From Pyxicephalus adspersus (taxonomy: Eukaryota; Chordata; Amphibia; Anura; Pyxicephalidae), in contig NC_092862.1 of the NCBI RefSeq assembly GCF_032062135.1, positions 60,177,532 to 60,241,531 on the forward strand: 64,000 nucleotides of DNA, read 5' to 3'. The translations under genes and the position numbers were made by a program. Each line of letters starts with the position of its first letter. The stretch's first letter is position 1. The notes beneath the pieces were generated by a model. The model did no database searches. It worked only from the letters and a program-made list of their open reading frames with translations, and was not told the DNA's origin. This document shows positions 36,036-49,610 of the stretch, piece by piece.

Positions 36036-36754
36036 TTAGTAGAATAAATCAATTAATGTTGAATGAGTTATTCAGGGCCATACCAGATGCACCGTATAAA
36101 ACAGGTATCTCATTATCCATGTCCCATTGTGGCATTCAGCTGTTTCATGTACATGCATACATGTACATGCCAAAATGTCTGTATACAATATGCACACAAA
36201 CACACACATTAGAGTGTCTTACCTCTGTGTGCACAGTTGACAGCAGCAGTAAAGAGAAGAAAATATAGCAGCTGCATGGAGACAAGGCAAAAATAACTTG
36301 GTTGCTATGCAACATCTCTATTATCTCATCCTCAGATGCAATATACTCTCTATACATAATGGCATCACATTTCTATTATGAATGAGAACTTTGTATCCTG
36401 GTTTAGGAATTTATATGATCAAGGTTTAGAAATATCCTAGTTTTAGGTTCCATGTTTGTGACATAGGAACGCTTGTTGAGAGTCCCCAGTATTTTCAAGG
36501 GAACCTGTTATGTCTAGCAAATGTCCAGGAAGCTTCATGTCATCATCATCATGTCAGAGAACGCTTATTCACTTACATGGCCACGTGAAAAATACAAATG
36601 AATGTAATATGAGCAATTTATTATACTTGTTACAGATTTTTAATATCGCTAACTCATGGCTCTGCCATTCGTTACTATATGTAATTCCAGGGTCAGGTAT
36701 ACATAGTAGTATGTATAGTGAGACAAAATAGAGAAAAAAACAGAGAGATCTATG

Positions 36755-36762
36755 TGTATATA
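36755..36762 (+). promoter_or_regulatory. Candidate Pumilio-binding element (second)
   Basis: TGTATATA fits UGUANAUA, but it lies in a TA-rich patch where the match could arise by chance. Confidence 0.3.
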
Positions 36763-38874
36763 GACATCATATATATTTTTTACATTTCAAAGTATACATA
36801 CAGGTGAAGTGTTATTTTTCTACCCCTCACTCTCAGTAAACACAAAAGAAATATTGGCACCCTTCAATACGGTGCAACGTGGATTAGTAATAGATATTTT
36901 TTTAAGATGCTATAAACTATACAAGCAATGTAAAAAGGAGCAGTCCATTCACTTGTTTGTTACAAAGAAAGAAATTCATATTTTAATGTATGCTTGGGTT
37001 ATTTGAAGGGTCTTTTAAGAAAACTGAAATAGGCGTTGAGCACACTTTATGTTCATTAAGACTTTTAAATGAATCTCAACTTTTCGCCTACTGGGGGTTT
37101 TCACTGCTGAGTAGTGTTTTTTAAAGTTTTGCAACCAAATATTTTATGTGCTGGCCACTAACTGGGGGAAGATTGATGAGAAAGGGGGCAAATGGACTGC
37201 TGCTTTTACAGCCTTTGACTGTGTTGGTTGTTAAGGTGTTTCTCTGTTAATGTTCCGTTGTGAAATTTAACAAAACTGTGGGATGAGCAATCCTTTCAAT
37301 ATAAACATATATATATATATCTCCCTATATCTTAACGTATTATATTCATAACTGGCGCACTTGCTTGATATGTCTGAAGCAACTCGTGATTGTGAACCCA
37401 TAGGCGCTGCTTTTCTGTTTGTCTTTATTTTGCTATGGCATAGTCTGGATTCTTGCATAGGTCTTTATGGTACTCATATTCTTGTCTTTTTCTCTTGAGC
37501 TGGGTGGATTAAGAGGTGTATTAATTATAGGTATAGATCTATATAAATGACATTTAGCTTAAAGACCAGGCTTTTGCTGTTCCCCATTGTCCTCTAAACT
37601 ATAGTCTCTGACAACAGTCATTTTTTTTTTTTATTTTAGTTTGTTATCATTTTAGTGCCAGACATTGAGTTTACAATGGAAAACAATCATTAATAAATTA
37701 GTCAGGGAGGCAATTAAGAACCTCTTTCTTACTTGGGATTTAAATACACACTATGACTGTTGCTTATAGATTTTCAAGGGGTAATTGTATCCTTATGCGT
37801 GGGTTACACTAGGGTAAGGAGTTTTATTTGAAAATGTTTTTGCCTTATGTCTTTTAAATTCAGTATGAAATACTTGTCCAGTTGTGTATGTATCTTTTAA
37901 CATCTTTTAGTAATTATGTATATTTACCATTCACACCAACCTGGAGACATTTAATTTTATCATGTCCGTCTATAAGGTCACCATTTCACATGTAGTGACT
38001 TAATTACTGTTTCCTATGAAATACCTTTTAGAAAATTTTCACACCTCTTACTCAGGGATGGGGCTGGTGTATGTTTGGTACACTGATGTGACCAGAAGCA
38101 GCACTTTCACCACTCCGGAGCACTGCTGTTGTACACTTAAAGGTTTGTTTTGTTTTTTTTTTTTGTCTTTTGAAATGGAACTTTACCACATCACCATGGT
38201 ACATAATATTCAATGCTAAAATGAACTGCATCCTCCTTATTCAGAATAAATATTTTGATAGATTATTGTAATCACTAAAATAATAGATTTTACATCTTTA
38301 GGAAGAATTACAATGTACCAACCTTTGAACATTGCACATCTTTAATATTATGCCTAACATTTCTGACACTCCATTTTAATCCACTTAGAATTTTATCTGT
38401 GGTATGTAAAAAAAATTGCAAACAAATATCTGAATTTTTGCTTAATTTACATTTGGCCTTCTTTTTATAATTAGAAAATAGCAAAGAGCACAAAACAGTT
38501 CAGTGACTGAATTACCTGGAGATGCATTTAACAAAATACAGGAAAAAAAATCCAAACCATTTGTACAGTATGACTCCGGAGTGAACTTTTGTTTTCTTTT
38601 TAATTTTTACGCAAATGACCTCGCTTCAGATGTGTTACCTTACTGATAGAACCTTTTCTTGTAGCACTATACTGTATGTTGTGGGAATATATTTTTTTTA
38701 ATGTATACCTAATCTGAGAAGCTTATTTTTTTTTCTGAAGCACTCACATTTAGGAGTACATGACAAGCTTAAAAGAAATTGCACAAACAAAATGAATGTT
38801 GGAATGAATTATTCAGTGTTTGAAAAGATATGGGTTCTGTTGAAACAATGGTGGGTTTCATACTTTGTAAAGTA

Positions 38875-38880
38875 AATAAA
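38875..38880 (+). promoter_or_regulatory. ATXN1: Likely ATXN1 polyadenylation signal (proximal)
   Basis: An AATAAA hexamer is followed within ten bases by about 60 bases of TG-rich sequence, which resembles the GU-rich downstream element of cleavage sites. It would give a 3' UTR of about 7.8 kb, close to the mammalian length. Confidence 0.5.
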
Positions 38881-38881
38881 T

Positions 38882-38985
38882 ATATATATGTGTGTGTATG
38901 CGTGTGAGGGTGTGCTTGTGTGTGTCCGTCTGTGTGTAAACACATGTGTGTTTATATATGTGCGCGCACACACAAATATTCACGT
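38882..38985 (+). repeat. TG/CA-rich simple repeat
   Basis: TA, then imperfect TG repeats, ending in a short GCGCGCACACACA stretch. It lies directly downstream of the likely polyadenylation hexamer and may serve as its GU-rich element. Confidence 0.7.
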
Positions 38986-41900
38986 TTGTATACAACTAAA
39001 AGTAGAAAGGTAAAAACATTGCTATTTTTTCTTATTGTAAATAGAAACCAGTCAAGTTTAGATGATCAGGTGTATATCAAGTTTAGATGATCAGGTAGTA
39101 TACAGCATCAGCCAGAGACAATTTCTACTTTATTAGTGGCTGGGGGTGGGCAAGTATACTTAATTTTAATTATCAAAGTATATATGTAAGATAGATCTTT
39201 TGTGAGGAATGAACCGCAGAAAGAGATGGTATTGGGAGGGGGCCATGGAATAAAAGTTTCAGTCTATGGGGTAAATTACTAAAGTGAAGAAAATTGAATT
39301 TGTGTTTGCTTCACACATCCTGTTGTGGTCCGGTGAGGTGACAATGTTTTTATATTGCTTTGCACATGATCGGAGATTTGAAGTCAACACAGTTTCACTT
39401 CACTTATTTTGTCCGTTTTCAGTGTAATGACGGTGTGGTCATTATAATGTGATATATTGTATTATTATTCTAGTAGATTGTTGATGGGCTATAAACTCAA
39501 CAAATGAAAAGGTTCTGATTTTATCGTATCAATTATCCTACAGTCATGAATTATGAACAGTGGTATTAGGTTTTAATGTCTGATGTGTGCCCTGCTGATA
39601 TAAATACGTGTTAGCTCCCTTTAAGGCTAAGGGGAAAAGGCTGGAAAGTAAGAAGGGTTGCCCATGGGCATCACATCGCAGGGGGTGCTTACCAATTGGT
39701 GATAAAGCTAATGCTATTATCTGATTGCTGTTGGAAGTCTACCATTCTTCAGGTTGTAGATATTATTACAGCTCCATAATTTCTTATTACAAACCTGAAA
39801 CTTCTAAAGGCAAGCAGCAGATTCTCTAAAAACTATTCCAGCTTCTTTTCTCACATCTCGCAAATGCTTTAGCATTTCAGTATGTCTGGAATATCTGTCC
39901 TCATAGCGAAAATGTACATTCAGGGTAAATTGATATATTTGGGTTTCTTAAAAAGGAAAAAGCGGGTAATTTGCACACAGTTTTAACTACTATTTGTTTG
40001 TTAGTTGCACTATACGTTTATCATTTGATAAACATGACAGCCCATGCCCCATGCTTTAATATTTTTTTTTTCTTTTTTTCGATGACCCTTTTCATTTTTG
40101 GAGTTAAGAGTCCTCTGTCTCACCATGTTATTGTGTTTCACACAAAATGACACTTTTTTTTAACATTTATGCCTCATTTGAATATATTTCTGCCGTTTAT
40201 TACATATAGTCATTGTTTGAAAACTGAGAAAAATTAGTATATTGAAATATAATACACAAGCGCCATGAATATAAGTCTGATATCCTGTATGTCTCTGTCC
40301 GTAGTGAGCAGTGATGCCATTGTTACATCCTGCATATGTAAATTATTTTAAATTACTTATTCAGAGATAATTTTATGGTGAAAATGTGGAAAGTGCAGGT
40401 AAAAAAATTCCAGTTCTAGCAACTAATATGAACATAAAGATCCTATCTTTTCTTTCAAATTAACATTTGTGCATAAAAAAAATAATATACTCCCCTAGGT
40501 AAAAGTGGTGATTGTCCCAGAGTTCCAACCTGCACAAAATCCATTGTTGTTTTATTCAGTCACATGACTCCTCAATGACTTTTTTCATCCTCTCTTGTGT
40601 ATTACAGTAGATATACGGTATTCTGTTATCAGTTCTTACTGATGTCCCAAGTCATTGGCTTTTTAGTTTAACATCTGTGTCAAAATTAACATGCAAAAAT
40701 AAAAAAATAAAAATAAAAAAAAAATTATAAACTAGCTCTAGAATTGTCGGTACTTATCCAAATTACTTTGTCACAAATGTAACTAGGAAAAAATGATATA
40801 GTTACATTATAATATTTGAAACTAGAACTTTGTAATGTAACACCATTTCATGTATCTGTTATTTCCTGAGTGGTGATGGTAATAAAATTAAGTATATTTG
40901 TTTGTGATGTAGCCACCTGAAGTAGTTATTGTGATATAATCTCTTATTTCTATTGTTTTCTTGTCATTATGTGAAAAGACTAGAGTCTTCCATTTATTTT
41001 AATTGGAGACTTCACCCATGTTATTTCTTTGTCCATTTCTATTATGGCTGGCCAAAGCTGCAATTCCCTTCTCTTGCTTGTGCTTCTTTCATTATATGGA
41101 AGTGTTTTACAATTATACAAACCTGTTAATGGTGTCTTACAGGATGCTGAGGCACTGAATTGCTGATATAATAAACATTGAAGACATTAATCAGTTACCT
41201 CTATCATAATAGTCCAATAAACCACATGCAGAATATTTAGTGAAAAATAAAATGTTCTATTATTTGCACAGCTCTGTTGCAAAAGTAGATTTTTTGGTTG
41301 GTCAATGTAAGCCTATACAGAGAATACAGAGTGTATAGCAAATGACACAAATTATACATAAATACAGTATGTGTTACTCCATGTCTACAAACCACAAGTG
41401 GCTTTGTTGGAGCAAATATTGTATGTTCTCTCTGATGGGACATAAGGTAAATTATTTAAGAAACTAAAAAGACTTTTAATTCCTGACCAACTTTATGATA
41501 TCTTCTCACCAACATCTACCCACCAAAAAATGTAACACATGTAAGAACTCCTTGTAGAAATCAGTAAGTGATATCACTTAAAAAAACTGTCATTTATGTC
41601 AGTACAGTTTGTGGTCCATAATTTACTTTTGCCATATTTTGGGAATTTAGCACTACTTTTGAAAAAGGAAAAATGCACCAAAGACATATTCAAGTAAATA
41701 TTAGCAGAAAGAGGGATTTAAAAAAACCTTAAGTTGCAATTTTAGCTCATAGTGGATATTTACATGCCCGAAGATATTTTCCAATGTAGGTAGTACATTA
41801 AATCAGACATTGGTTTATACCATTACCGGCACTTGCCATGATGAGAAATAACAAGAGTGTTTCTCTTAACTATCCTGAGAAGATAAGTAAAGGTTCCTCC

Positions 41901-44900
41901 ATGTAACTCTTGCTATATTAGCTATCACTGGGAAGTGTTTCCAGTGTTGGTGCAAGACCACAACGTGAACTATACAGCCTACAAAACCAATGGTTTATTA
42001 CTAGTAGCAAATACTACTACACTACCCAGTTACATCTTAGGCAATGCCACGGTGCTTTAGCTTATTTGGAACTCACGACACCTTCTCATGTCACCTGCCC
42101 ATGAATCTGAACCCTTTTTTGTCTAACCAAATTTTCCCTTACATTAACAATAATTATAATAAACCAAATCACTGTCCCTATGCTTCTTAAATATTCTGCA
42201 TTAGAAGGTAATTTGTATTACACGTATATGTGAACGTCTCCTTGATTTTTATAAGACATTAATCAAGTAATTGGAACATATACCCAACCTTCTAGTGTTA
42301 TTAAAAAAATACAATCCTGAGTTTCCAGGATAATGATGTGTCCTCATGTTTGCTGTAATGCACACTTCCATGAAATGCCAAATGAAAAGTCACTTGCAGC
42401 TTTGTGATGGGATGCAACTGGGCTGATACGGCCAAAATGAAGAGGGAAGATGGATGAAATAATGTTTAGCACCTTATTGAGCAGAGGAAAATGTTTCAGT
42501 GCATACAGACATAGTTCAGAACTTTAATTGTGACAGATTTTTTTTTCCATATGCGTGCATACTCTCTGTAATTCCAGTGTAAAATATTGTACTTGCACTA
42601 GCTTTTATAAAAACAAATATTAAAAAAAAAATGGAAGAAAATTCATATTCTATTTTCTAATTGTGGTGTGTCTATTTGTAGGATACACTCAAGTCTGTTT
42701 ATTGAATTTTATGGTCCCTTTCTTTGATGGTGCTTGCAGGTTTTCTAGGTAGAAATTATTTCATTATAATAAAACAATATTTGATTCAAAATTTGAACAA
42801 AATTGTTTTAAAGAAATTGTCTGTATACCAGTACAAGTTTATTGTTTCAGTATACTCGTACTAATAAAATAACAGTGCCAATTGCAATCTTGTGTCTTGC
42901 CATTTGTCTTCATAGAAATAAAAACACAAATATTATTCTTGCACACATTAATTTGTTTTATTATTATTATTTATTTTTTTGGTTTCATGAAGCACCCATG
43001 ATGATATGTACACATGTCAGGTAAGTACAGGACAACAGGTGTTTTAATAACAAAGACAGAAATGATGTTTATTTTGAGACATATTGTTGATTTTTAAACT
43101 TCAGGCCGAATGAAACAAAAAACAATAACCACCCATGGGTTTATTTTAAGTGACATATCATTTAATATTATATATATAGTGACAAAGGGGAATTTGTTGC
43201 ACTTTGGAGTAGAAAACAGATGACAAAAAACTGGGGTTTAAACTTTAAAAAGTTTTAGCTTCAGCTATAGTGTAAATAGGGTGCTGAACACATTTTTCAG
43301 AAATTATCAATAACTTTTTGTCTAAGCCTTTTACCTTTGAGCTCATCTAACTCTCCTTCAGATTCCTCAGCTGCATTAATACCTAGTACTGGCAGGGAGC
43401 CTAGGTGCATTCTGCTGACATGTGCAACTTCTGCTGGCAGAATTGGGCCATTTCAGACCCAATCTTCCCCATTTAAGTGAATAGGAGAGGTTGGAAGCCA
43501 TTTTTGTAGGTCCTGGCTCACTTCCCAAAAGCAACCACTTTGCGGTTGTTTTAGGATCTGCACAATGAGCACATGCAAATCTGATCACACAACAAACTAA
43601 TGCCAGCCAAACATTTCACATTACAGGTATGAAAGAGCCCTAAATATGCATCTGAGGAGGGGGAGGATGGGTTAGGTGAGGTCAGGGGTGCAAAAAGTGT
43701 TTTTGCAAGTTTCCTCACTCAGTAAAATATATCTAAATTCAAAATTTTTTAAAAAGTTAAGTACTCCATTTACTATCTGTGTCTCATTGAGTACATTTTC
43801 TTTCACTTCCTGTCCTTTAGACTCCACAGAAAGCGAGAAAGTGATATCTTTCCAATTTGAGAGAAGTCTCTTCTGAGCGGATAGTCAGGGGATAGTCAGT
43901 GACCCCATTTGAGAAATCCCTGCAGGAAAGAGTTCATGATTGGACCCATAATGTTGTACAATTAGATTTGGAGAAACATATCAACAGTTTGCATATAGGA
44001 AAGCTGTTCACTCCTTCGTACAGGTGGTAGGAATGTCAGCCCTTATATGAGCTCAGTCATATTTAATGACATCAAACCTATCACGGAGTGGTCCTTTACA
44101 TGAGGAGGTTTCCAATAATCCTAATCACAGCTAGTATAACTTAATGTCTCTAAATGCACAGAATGCATTTACTGAAGCCCACACATTTTTCTTGTGATAC
44201 TGTAGTGCTTAGCTTGATCTCATGCATTACCAAATCCATTATCCTGCCAGAAGTATTTGGGAATATAGTACTGAAGTGAAAAAAACACCCCTCAGACTTC
44301 TTTTTACTGAGATAGTATACATCAAAATGGTTAGATTAATTAAGGCACAAAGGTCAAAATATAACATATTACGGCACAAAATTATATTACAAATGTAGTG
44401 CTCAGACCTGAAGACTGGTATACTAGAATGTGAAAGTGAATGGCGTCTGATTCAGCTATGCTATTTCTGGAGTACTCTATCCTGCATGCCTACAGCACTC
44501 CCACACATGCAGTCAGGCTTCATCCCTCTCCAGCAAAAGCAGCTACAGACAGTCAAGAGAAACGCCGCTGAACATTTAATTAAATATTCATCAAGCTAGA
44601 TTATTTGGTGTTCTAAAAAAAGAGGCAGTACAGCCACATTGTAATTAAAATTGTACAGCGAAGATAAAGTCATTTTAAGGTTGTAATAGACTCAAAACAA
44701 GTGGTAAATTCTCTAACCCTCCATCTGTTAAACTGCTTGTGAAATACTGTACTAATTAGCTAGGAGTAAGAAGCTACTCAGGCAGCAAAGGTCTGACCGG
44801 ATTATCTGAAATATGAGCTGCTAAAGCACTTCTTCAAAGAATGCATATTCATAAGATCAGCTATAATATAGTTACTGTACGCTTCATCTGCAAATAATGT

Positions 44901-46125
44901 AACGTTTGTTTGATGGATTAAAGCTTAATTCCAGGCAGAAATGAAAAACAGCATTTCACCTATTTATGCATTTAAAAAAAACTGTTTAATACAGAAAGTA
45001 AAAGTACTTAAATCTATCATATTACCTACCTATAATTCTCCCACGCAAGTGTGGAAAATGTAGGGCCAAGCCATTACTGGCTGTGTTCCAAATTATTAGT
45101 TCACCGGCTATCCCTGGCTTTTAATGGTTTCCTATTTACTGACGTGGAACAAACGTGAAAATTCGAAATGTGAGGAAAAGTTAAAACTCCTCATCTGCAA
45201 AGTTGGTTCAGATGGGTGTCTCCAGAAATAATGAAATCATGGCGGCCAGGTATCTAAGCCAATTTACTTTTACTTTGATATTCTCCCAATACATGCGCCC
45301 ACTTAAGCCAATATTTTGAAATATATATTTGTTAAGATTTTATCATACAGGTAAACACAGGGTCAATAACTTAGAAATAATCAGTCCACCCAGGGGAGCA
45401 CGGAAAGAAAAAAAGGGGAAAACCATAACAACTAGGGGGAAACAATAATCTCTTGAAACAGGATTGTCCATCATACATTAGGAGAATGCAAATCCACAAG
45501 ATGTGAGAAATGAGTCACCGGTGGTTTAGATGCCAGAAGAAGCCAGTACTTTACCTCTTGTGATTGGACAGAAATATTGTCAAAGCTTTGATGACTAGGA
45601 AGACAAAGCTGTGAATGTGTGTAAAAATACAGGCTCTTCCGCTGCAGCTGACTCTGAAGAAGATTGCTGTCTCCTGAGATGCTACCTTCTCCACAGCCTC
45701 TCTCTGTGGAAAGGTAGATGGTGCCAATTGACAATGGATCACATGACCCAAAGAAATAGACGGGAAAAATAAATAAGCCACTCCCTAAGGCTCCTGAACC
45801 CTAACTCCCACTATCACCTGCCTCAACTTGGAGTGTAGGGCTGAATTGTGTTTTTAACCATTTAAGGTATGTTATAAAACACCTAAAAACACTGGAAGAT
45901 TGTTAGAGGTAATGGTTATAATGCACATAAGCACAAACTGCTTATGTGAGTGTGAATGAAAGCTTTAGGCAGAGCAGAGAGAACTGTCAAGGGATCCCAA
46001 TTCAGTTTTATGACCTACATTTGCTAATTGTTGATTATGAGGCCTAAACAAAATCATCATTAAAACAAGTATCCTTTGCCTCTGATCTGATCGACTCCAA
46101 GGAACATCAGTCTTTACCAAACTAG
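38901..46125. other. ATXN1 downstream / intergenic DNA
   Basis: No gene recognised. The first 2 kb may be an extended ATXN1 3' UTR (see the distal polyadenylation signal). A moderately GC-richer block at 43370-43640 may be an old repeat. Otherwise it is AT-rich sequence without recognisable structure. Confidence 0.7.
40881..40886 (+). promoter_or_regulatory. ATXN1: Alternative distal ATXN1 polyadenylation signal
   Basis: An AATAAA followed by T/GT-rich sequence. Using it would bring two further miR-19 8-mers (39359-39366 and 39970-39977) and a miR-130 8-mer (40005-40012) into the transcript. Speculative. Confidence 0.25.
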
Positions 46126-47643
46126 TATTCATATTTGTGCAGGAAAATAGGACTTTTTAGGCATAAAGTAAAATTAAACAATAAATACTTTAATAGTAAA
46201 TCATTTTAAAACCACAATATAAATTTGTACAATTGCCTATACATCATAAGCAATGTCACACAATTTCATCACAAGTTCTTTTTCAACATGCTGGACATGG
46301 ATCTCTTTCTAACATGTGGTCTCTTAGTAGTACTATTCTACATTGACACGTTTCACGACTGTAAAGTCGCTTCTTCAGGATTGAATCAAAATATAGAGAC
46401 CTACATTTAACAGACATGGTGCATAATCACCAAAATGTAATAGAGTACTTTTTCAAGTTGTACAGTCGGATCCAGAGCAAAGAATGGAGAGCGATGACAA
46501 AAGCAGAATGGCAGAAGCAGCCGGTGTTTTAAGGAGGAGCCTATTAAGTAAACAAATAGATACTGAGAAATGTTTTCTTAAATGGCAGTTCACCTAATGA
46601 ATGAATAGTTGGACCATGGAATATTCATCAACCACAGCAGGGTCATATCGTTATATCAACACTTATTTTCAGTCAGTATAACTTCATAGTACTAACAATT
46701 ACAATTGTAATATACAAATATACCATCCGAATACAAATTCAAATGGTATAGCACCTATTAGCGTTTCTCAGAAAATGTATATTCATTGTATTATATAGGT
46801 ACAGATATAAATAAGGACCAAAGAGAAAATGGTTGTCAATTCAAACAGCAAGTATATGTCACTGCTTACCAATCGATTCAAGATGGAGATGAGAGCAAAA
46901 AATTGGTTGTGACTATCCCTTTGATTCTTACTCATATTTATAGGACATATTGGAATATCCATTCCCCTGAGAAATGTTAGTACTATGAAGTTATACTGAC
47001 TGAATATGTGTTGATATAATGATATGACCCTGCTGTGGTTGATGAATATTCCATGGTTCAACCATTCACTCATTAGGTGAACTGCCATTTAAGAAAACAT
47101 TTCTCAGTATCTATTTGTTTACTTAATAGGCTCATCCTTAATTACACCTGCTGCTTCTGCCATTCTGCTTTTTGTCATCGCTCTGCATTCTTTGCTGTGG
47201 ATCTGCCTGTACAACTTGAAAAAGTACTCTATTACATTTTGGTTATCAGTGTTGTTCACAGTAGTGAGTACAATGTTAAAATTATTTGTAAAATTGATAT
47301 TTTATATATTTGTCAACAAATTACAAGTATTGTATATTTTGTTGATTATGCACCATGTCTGTTAAATGTAGGTCTCTATATTTTGATTCATCCTGAAGAA
47401 GCGACTTTACAGTCGCAAAACGCGTCGATGTAGAATAGTACTACTAAGAGACCACGTTAGAAAGAGATCTACGTCCAGCATGTTGAAAAAGAACTTGTGA
47501 TTAATTTTTGTGACATTGTTTATTATGTATAGGCAATTGTACAAATTTTTATTGTGGTTTTTAAATGATTCACTATTAAAGTACTTATTGTTTATTTTTA
47601 CTTTATGCCTAAAAAGTCCAGTTTTTTTGCACAAATATGAATA
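46126..47643. repeat. 1.5 kb long inverted repeat (foldback element)
   Basis: The left arm from 46126 (TATTCATATTTGTGCA...) and the right arm ending at 47643 (...TGCACAAATATGAATA) are reverse complements over roughly 550-650 bases, around a central segment of about 250 bases (46705-46960) that is itself partly self-complementary. Shared blocks include GGACTTTTTAGGCATAAAGT, AGTAGTACTATTCTACAT, GCGACTTTACAGTCG and ATGGAATATTCATCAACCAC. Arms differ by substitutions and small indels, so the structure is old. No target-site duplication is clear. Confidence 0.85.
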
Positions 47644-47739
47644 TTGAGTCAATCAATTGGGATGTGACATTGCATCTTTTAGATGTCAATCTGTACTGAC
47701 TAGCTAATCTTCATTGAATTACACTTTACCAAACTAAGT

Positions 47740-48500
47740 TTACAGGGTGCCTGCAATTTAATTCGCATCCATGAAGGCGATGAATGGAAAACTGCTTCAA
47801 TACCCAGAATGGCCATTATGAGTATCTGGTTATGCCATTCAAGCTCTGCAATACTTCAGCGGTGTTTCAGAATTTTATGAATTATGTCTTCCGGGATCAT
47901 CTATTTGTCTGTGTGCTTGTCAACTTGGATGGCATTCTGGTGTACTCCAAGGAACTGCTAACTCACCATGACCATGTCAAAATGGTCTTGCAGCAACTTC
48001 GAACAACAGATTTTATGTTAAGACCGAGAAATAGCTCTATGAGCATTCTGAATTTCCATTCCTGGGGTACAAAGTTTCAGTTTGCTCAAGGACTCTGCCT
48101 AACTTTTGTCCGTGCTTGGCTGACCACAACCCCTCAATCTAAAACCTATCCAGAGGTTTCGTAGTTTTGCCAACCAGCAGTTCATCAAAGATTATTCCTC
48201 GTTAGTTGTTCCAATAATGTTTATGACCAAGAAGGGGAGCAATTGTAAAATCTGGTCGTTGGAGGCTCTTCAGACCTTTTAGCTATTGAAGAAAGCCTTT
48301 GCATTTGCCTCTGCTTTTGTTCACCCAGACCTCACAGCCTTTTTTTCTTGAAAGTAGAAGTTTCTTGAGTTGGGTTTGGTGCAGGTATTTTACAGAGGTA
48401 TGCTTCCGGCAAGCTCTCGACCTGCGGTTTCTTTTCTAAAGAATTCTCTTCCACCGAGAAAAACTATTTTATGGGAGATTGAGAATTATCATCCCTCCCT
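47740..48500 (+). pseudogene. Ty3/gypsy-type retrotransposon reverse-transcriptase fragment
   Basis: The + strand encodes pieces of an LTR-retrotransposon reverse transcriptase: HYEYLVMPFKLCN, FRDHLFVCVLVNLDG, HHDHVKMVLQQLR, then in other frames FANQQFIKDYSS-like and TKKGSNCKIWSLEAL-like segments leading into the connection/RNase H region. The catalytic YxDD box reads NLDG, and frameshifts and stops follow, so it cannot be active. Neither LTRs nor integrase are visible. It abuts the long inverted repeat. Confidence 0.85.
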
Positions 48501-49610
48501 ATGGCACCATGACACACACCTGTAGCACAGGCAGGGTACAATCCATTATCCTGGCCCAGTAATGCTCACTAAACAATGAATCTGCAACATCTCAATGATC
48601 ACCAATGAGAAGGTTTATGAAAAAAAAACAAAACCTGTCTGGTTGTGCAGCGAGGCAAATGACTGTGACTCAAGAATTACAACTAAAATTGGCAGGCAAA
48701 TGGTTTAAAAGTATGGTATGTATTTCTACACATTTTAGTGGGAAACAAAGTGCAAGTCTCATGTATATGTCTTCCAATTGTGTTTTACTTGCTTACCCAG
48801 AGTTTTCTTTTAAATGTTACAAGCTAAATGTCATATCACATTTTTGTCCCAATTTGTGAATTCCCAAGCATAAGGCTTAGTTAATAATTTCCAACACTTT
48901 TCTTATTTTAAATGTATTACATTTAAAAGGGTATCTTAGGGTAGAGCATTGAATATCACCATGAATTCTAGAGACTATTTGCTATTTGACAAGCTTCTGG
49001 TATCTGCAAGGACGTGTATTGTTAACCTATGTGTATGCAACCAGACTGTGGAAAAGGTGTGCAAATAGGAAATACCAGCTTGGCCAAGGATTGTTATGTG
49101 GAGGGGGAGACAATGGAAGAAAGTCAATGGCACTGCATATCTCACAGAAGAACAATATTGATGGCAACAGGTTCATGAAGACAGCCCCAGCAAGGACCTT
49201 TTATGACCTTGAGACCTTAGCGGTAGCAGAAACATGGGATGATTTGCCCTTTGTGTTTATTTATGGGTATCCCAGTAATATCTAGCACAAGGTAGGATTA
49301 TCCATACTTTAATTGGTTTTCATTACAGCACTGTTTGGGCTAAACAAACATTCTGTGATCTTTTAAAGTGAAACTTTTATCATTTTTAATAAAGGCAAAT
49401 GCAAACAACAAAACAAAGTAACACAACTTAATAAAATGTTTTAAATAATATTACAGCAAAATCATAATATTTATTCTGTTCAAGGGTATTTGCATAAAAA
49501 TTGAATTATACTTGCTATATTTTTGGAAACTTTGGTTATATTTCAGTGGCCAAGAGCTTAATCAATTATCTAGTCCCATCTAGAATGAGGTCTCATTCTA
49601 GCATTCTTCC
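48501..49610. other. Intergenic DNA
   Basis: No feature recognised. It may include more remnants of the retrotransposon or of unrelated repeats. Confidence 0.6.

Larger units (their letters stand above)
31093..38900 (+). other. ATXN1: ATXN1 3' UTR (long)
   Basis: After the ATXN1 stop there is a long stretch without credible ORFs or recognisable mobile elements, unlike the repeat-rich intergenic DNA beyond it. Mammalian ATXN1 has a 3' UTR of about 7 kb, and the strongest-looking polyadenylation site here (38875) would give 7.8 kb. The stretch holds 8-mer matches for miR-101 and miR-19 and two Pumilio motifs, all known regulators of mammalian ATXN1 mRNA. The end is inferred; a longer form ending near 40.9 kb is also possible. 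Other AATAAA hexamers occur within it, including one at 31157-31162 just after the stop. Confidence 0.6.

Noticed and set aside
43370..43640. GC-richer block resembling an old MITE
   Set aside because: No convincing terminal inverted repeats or second copy in the window.
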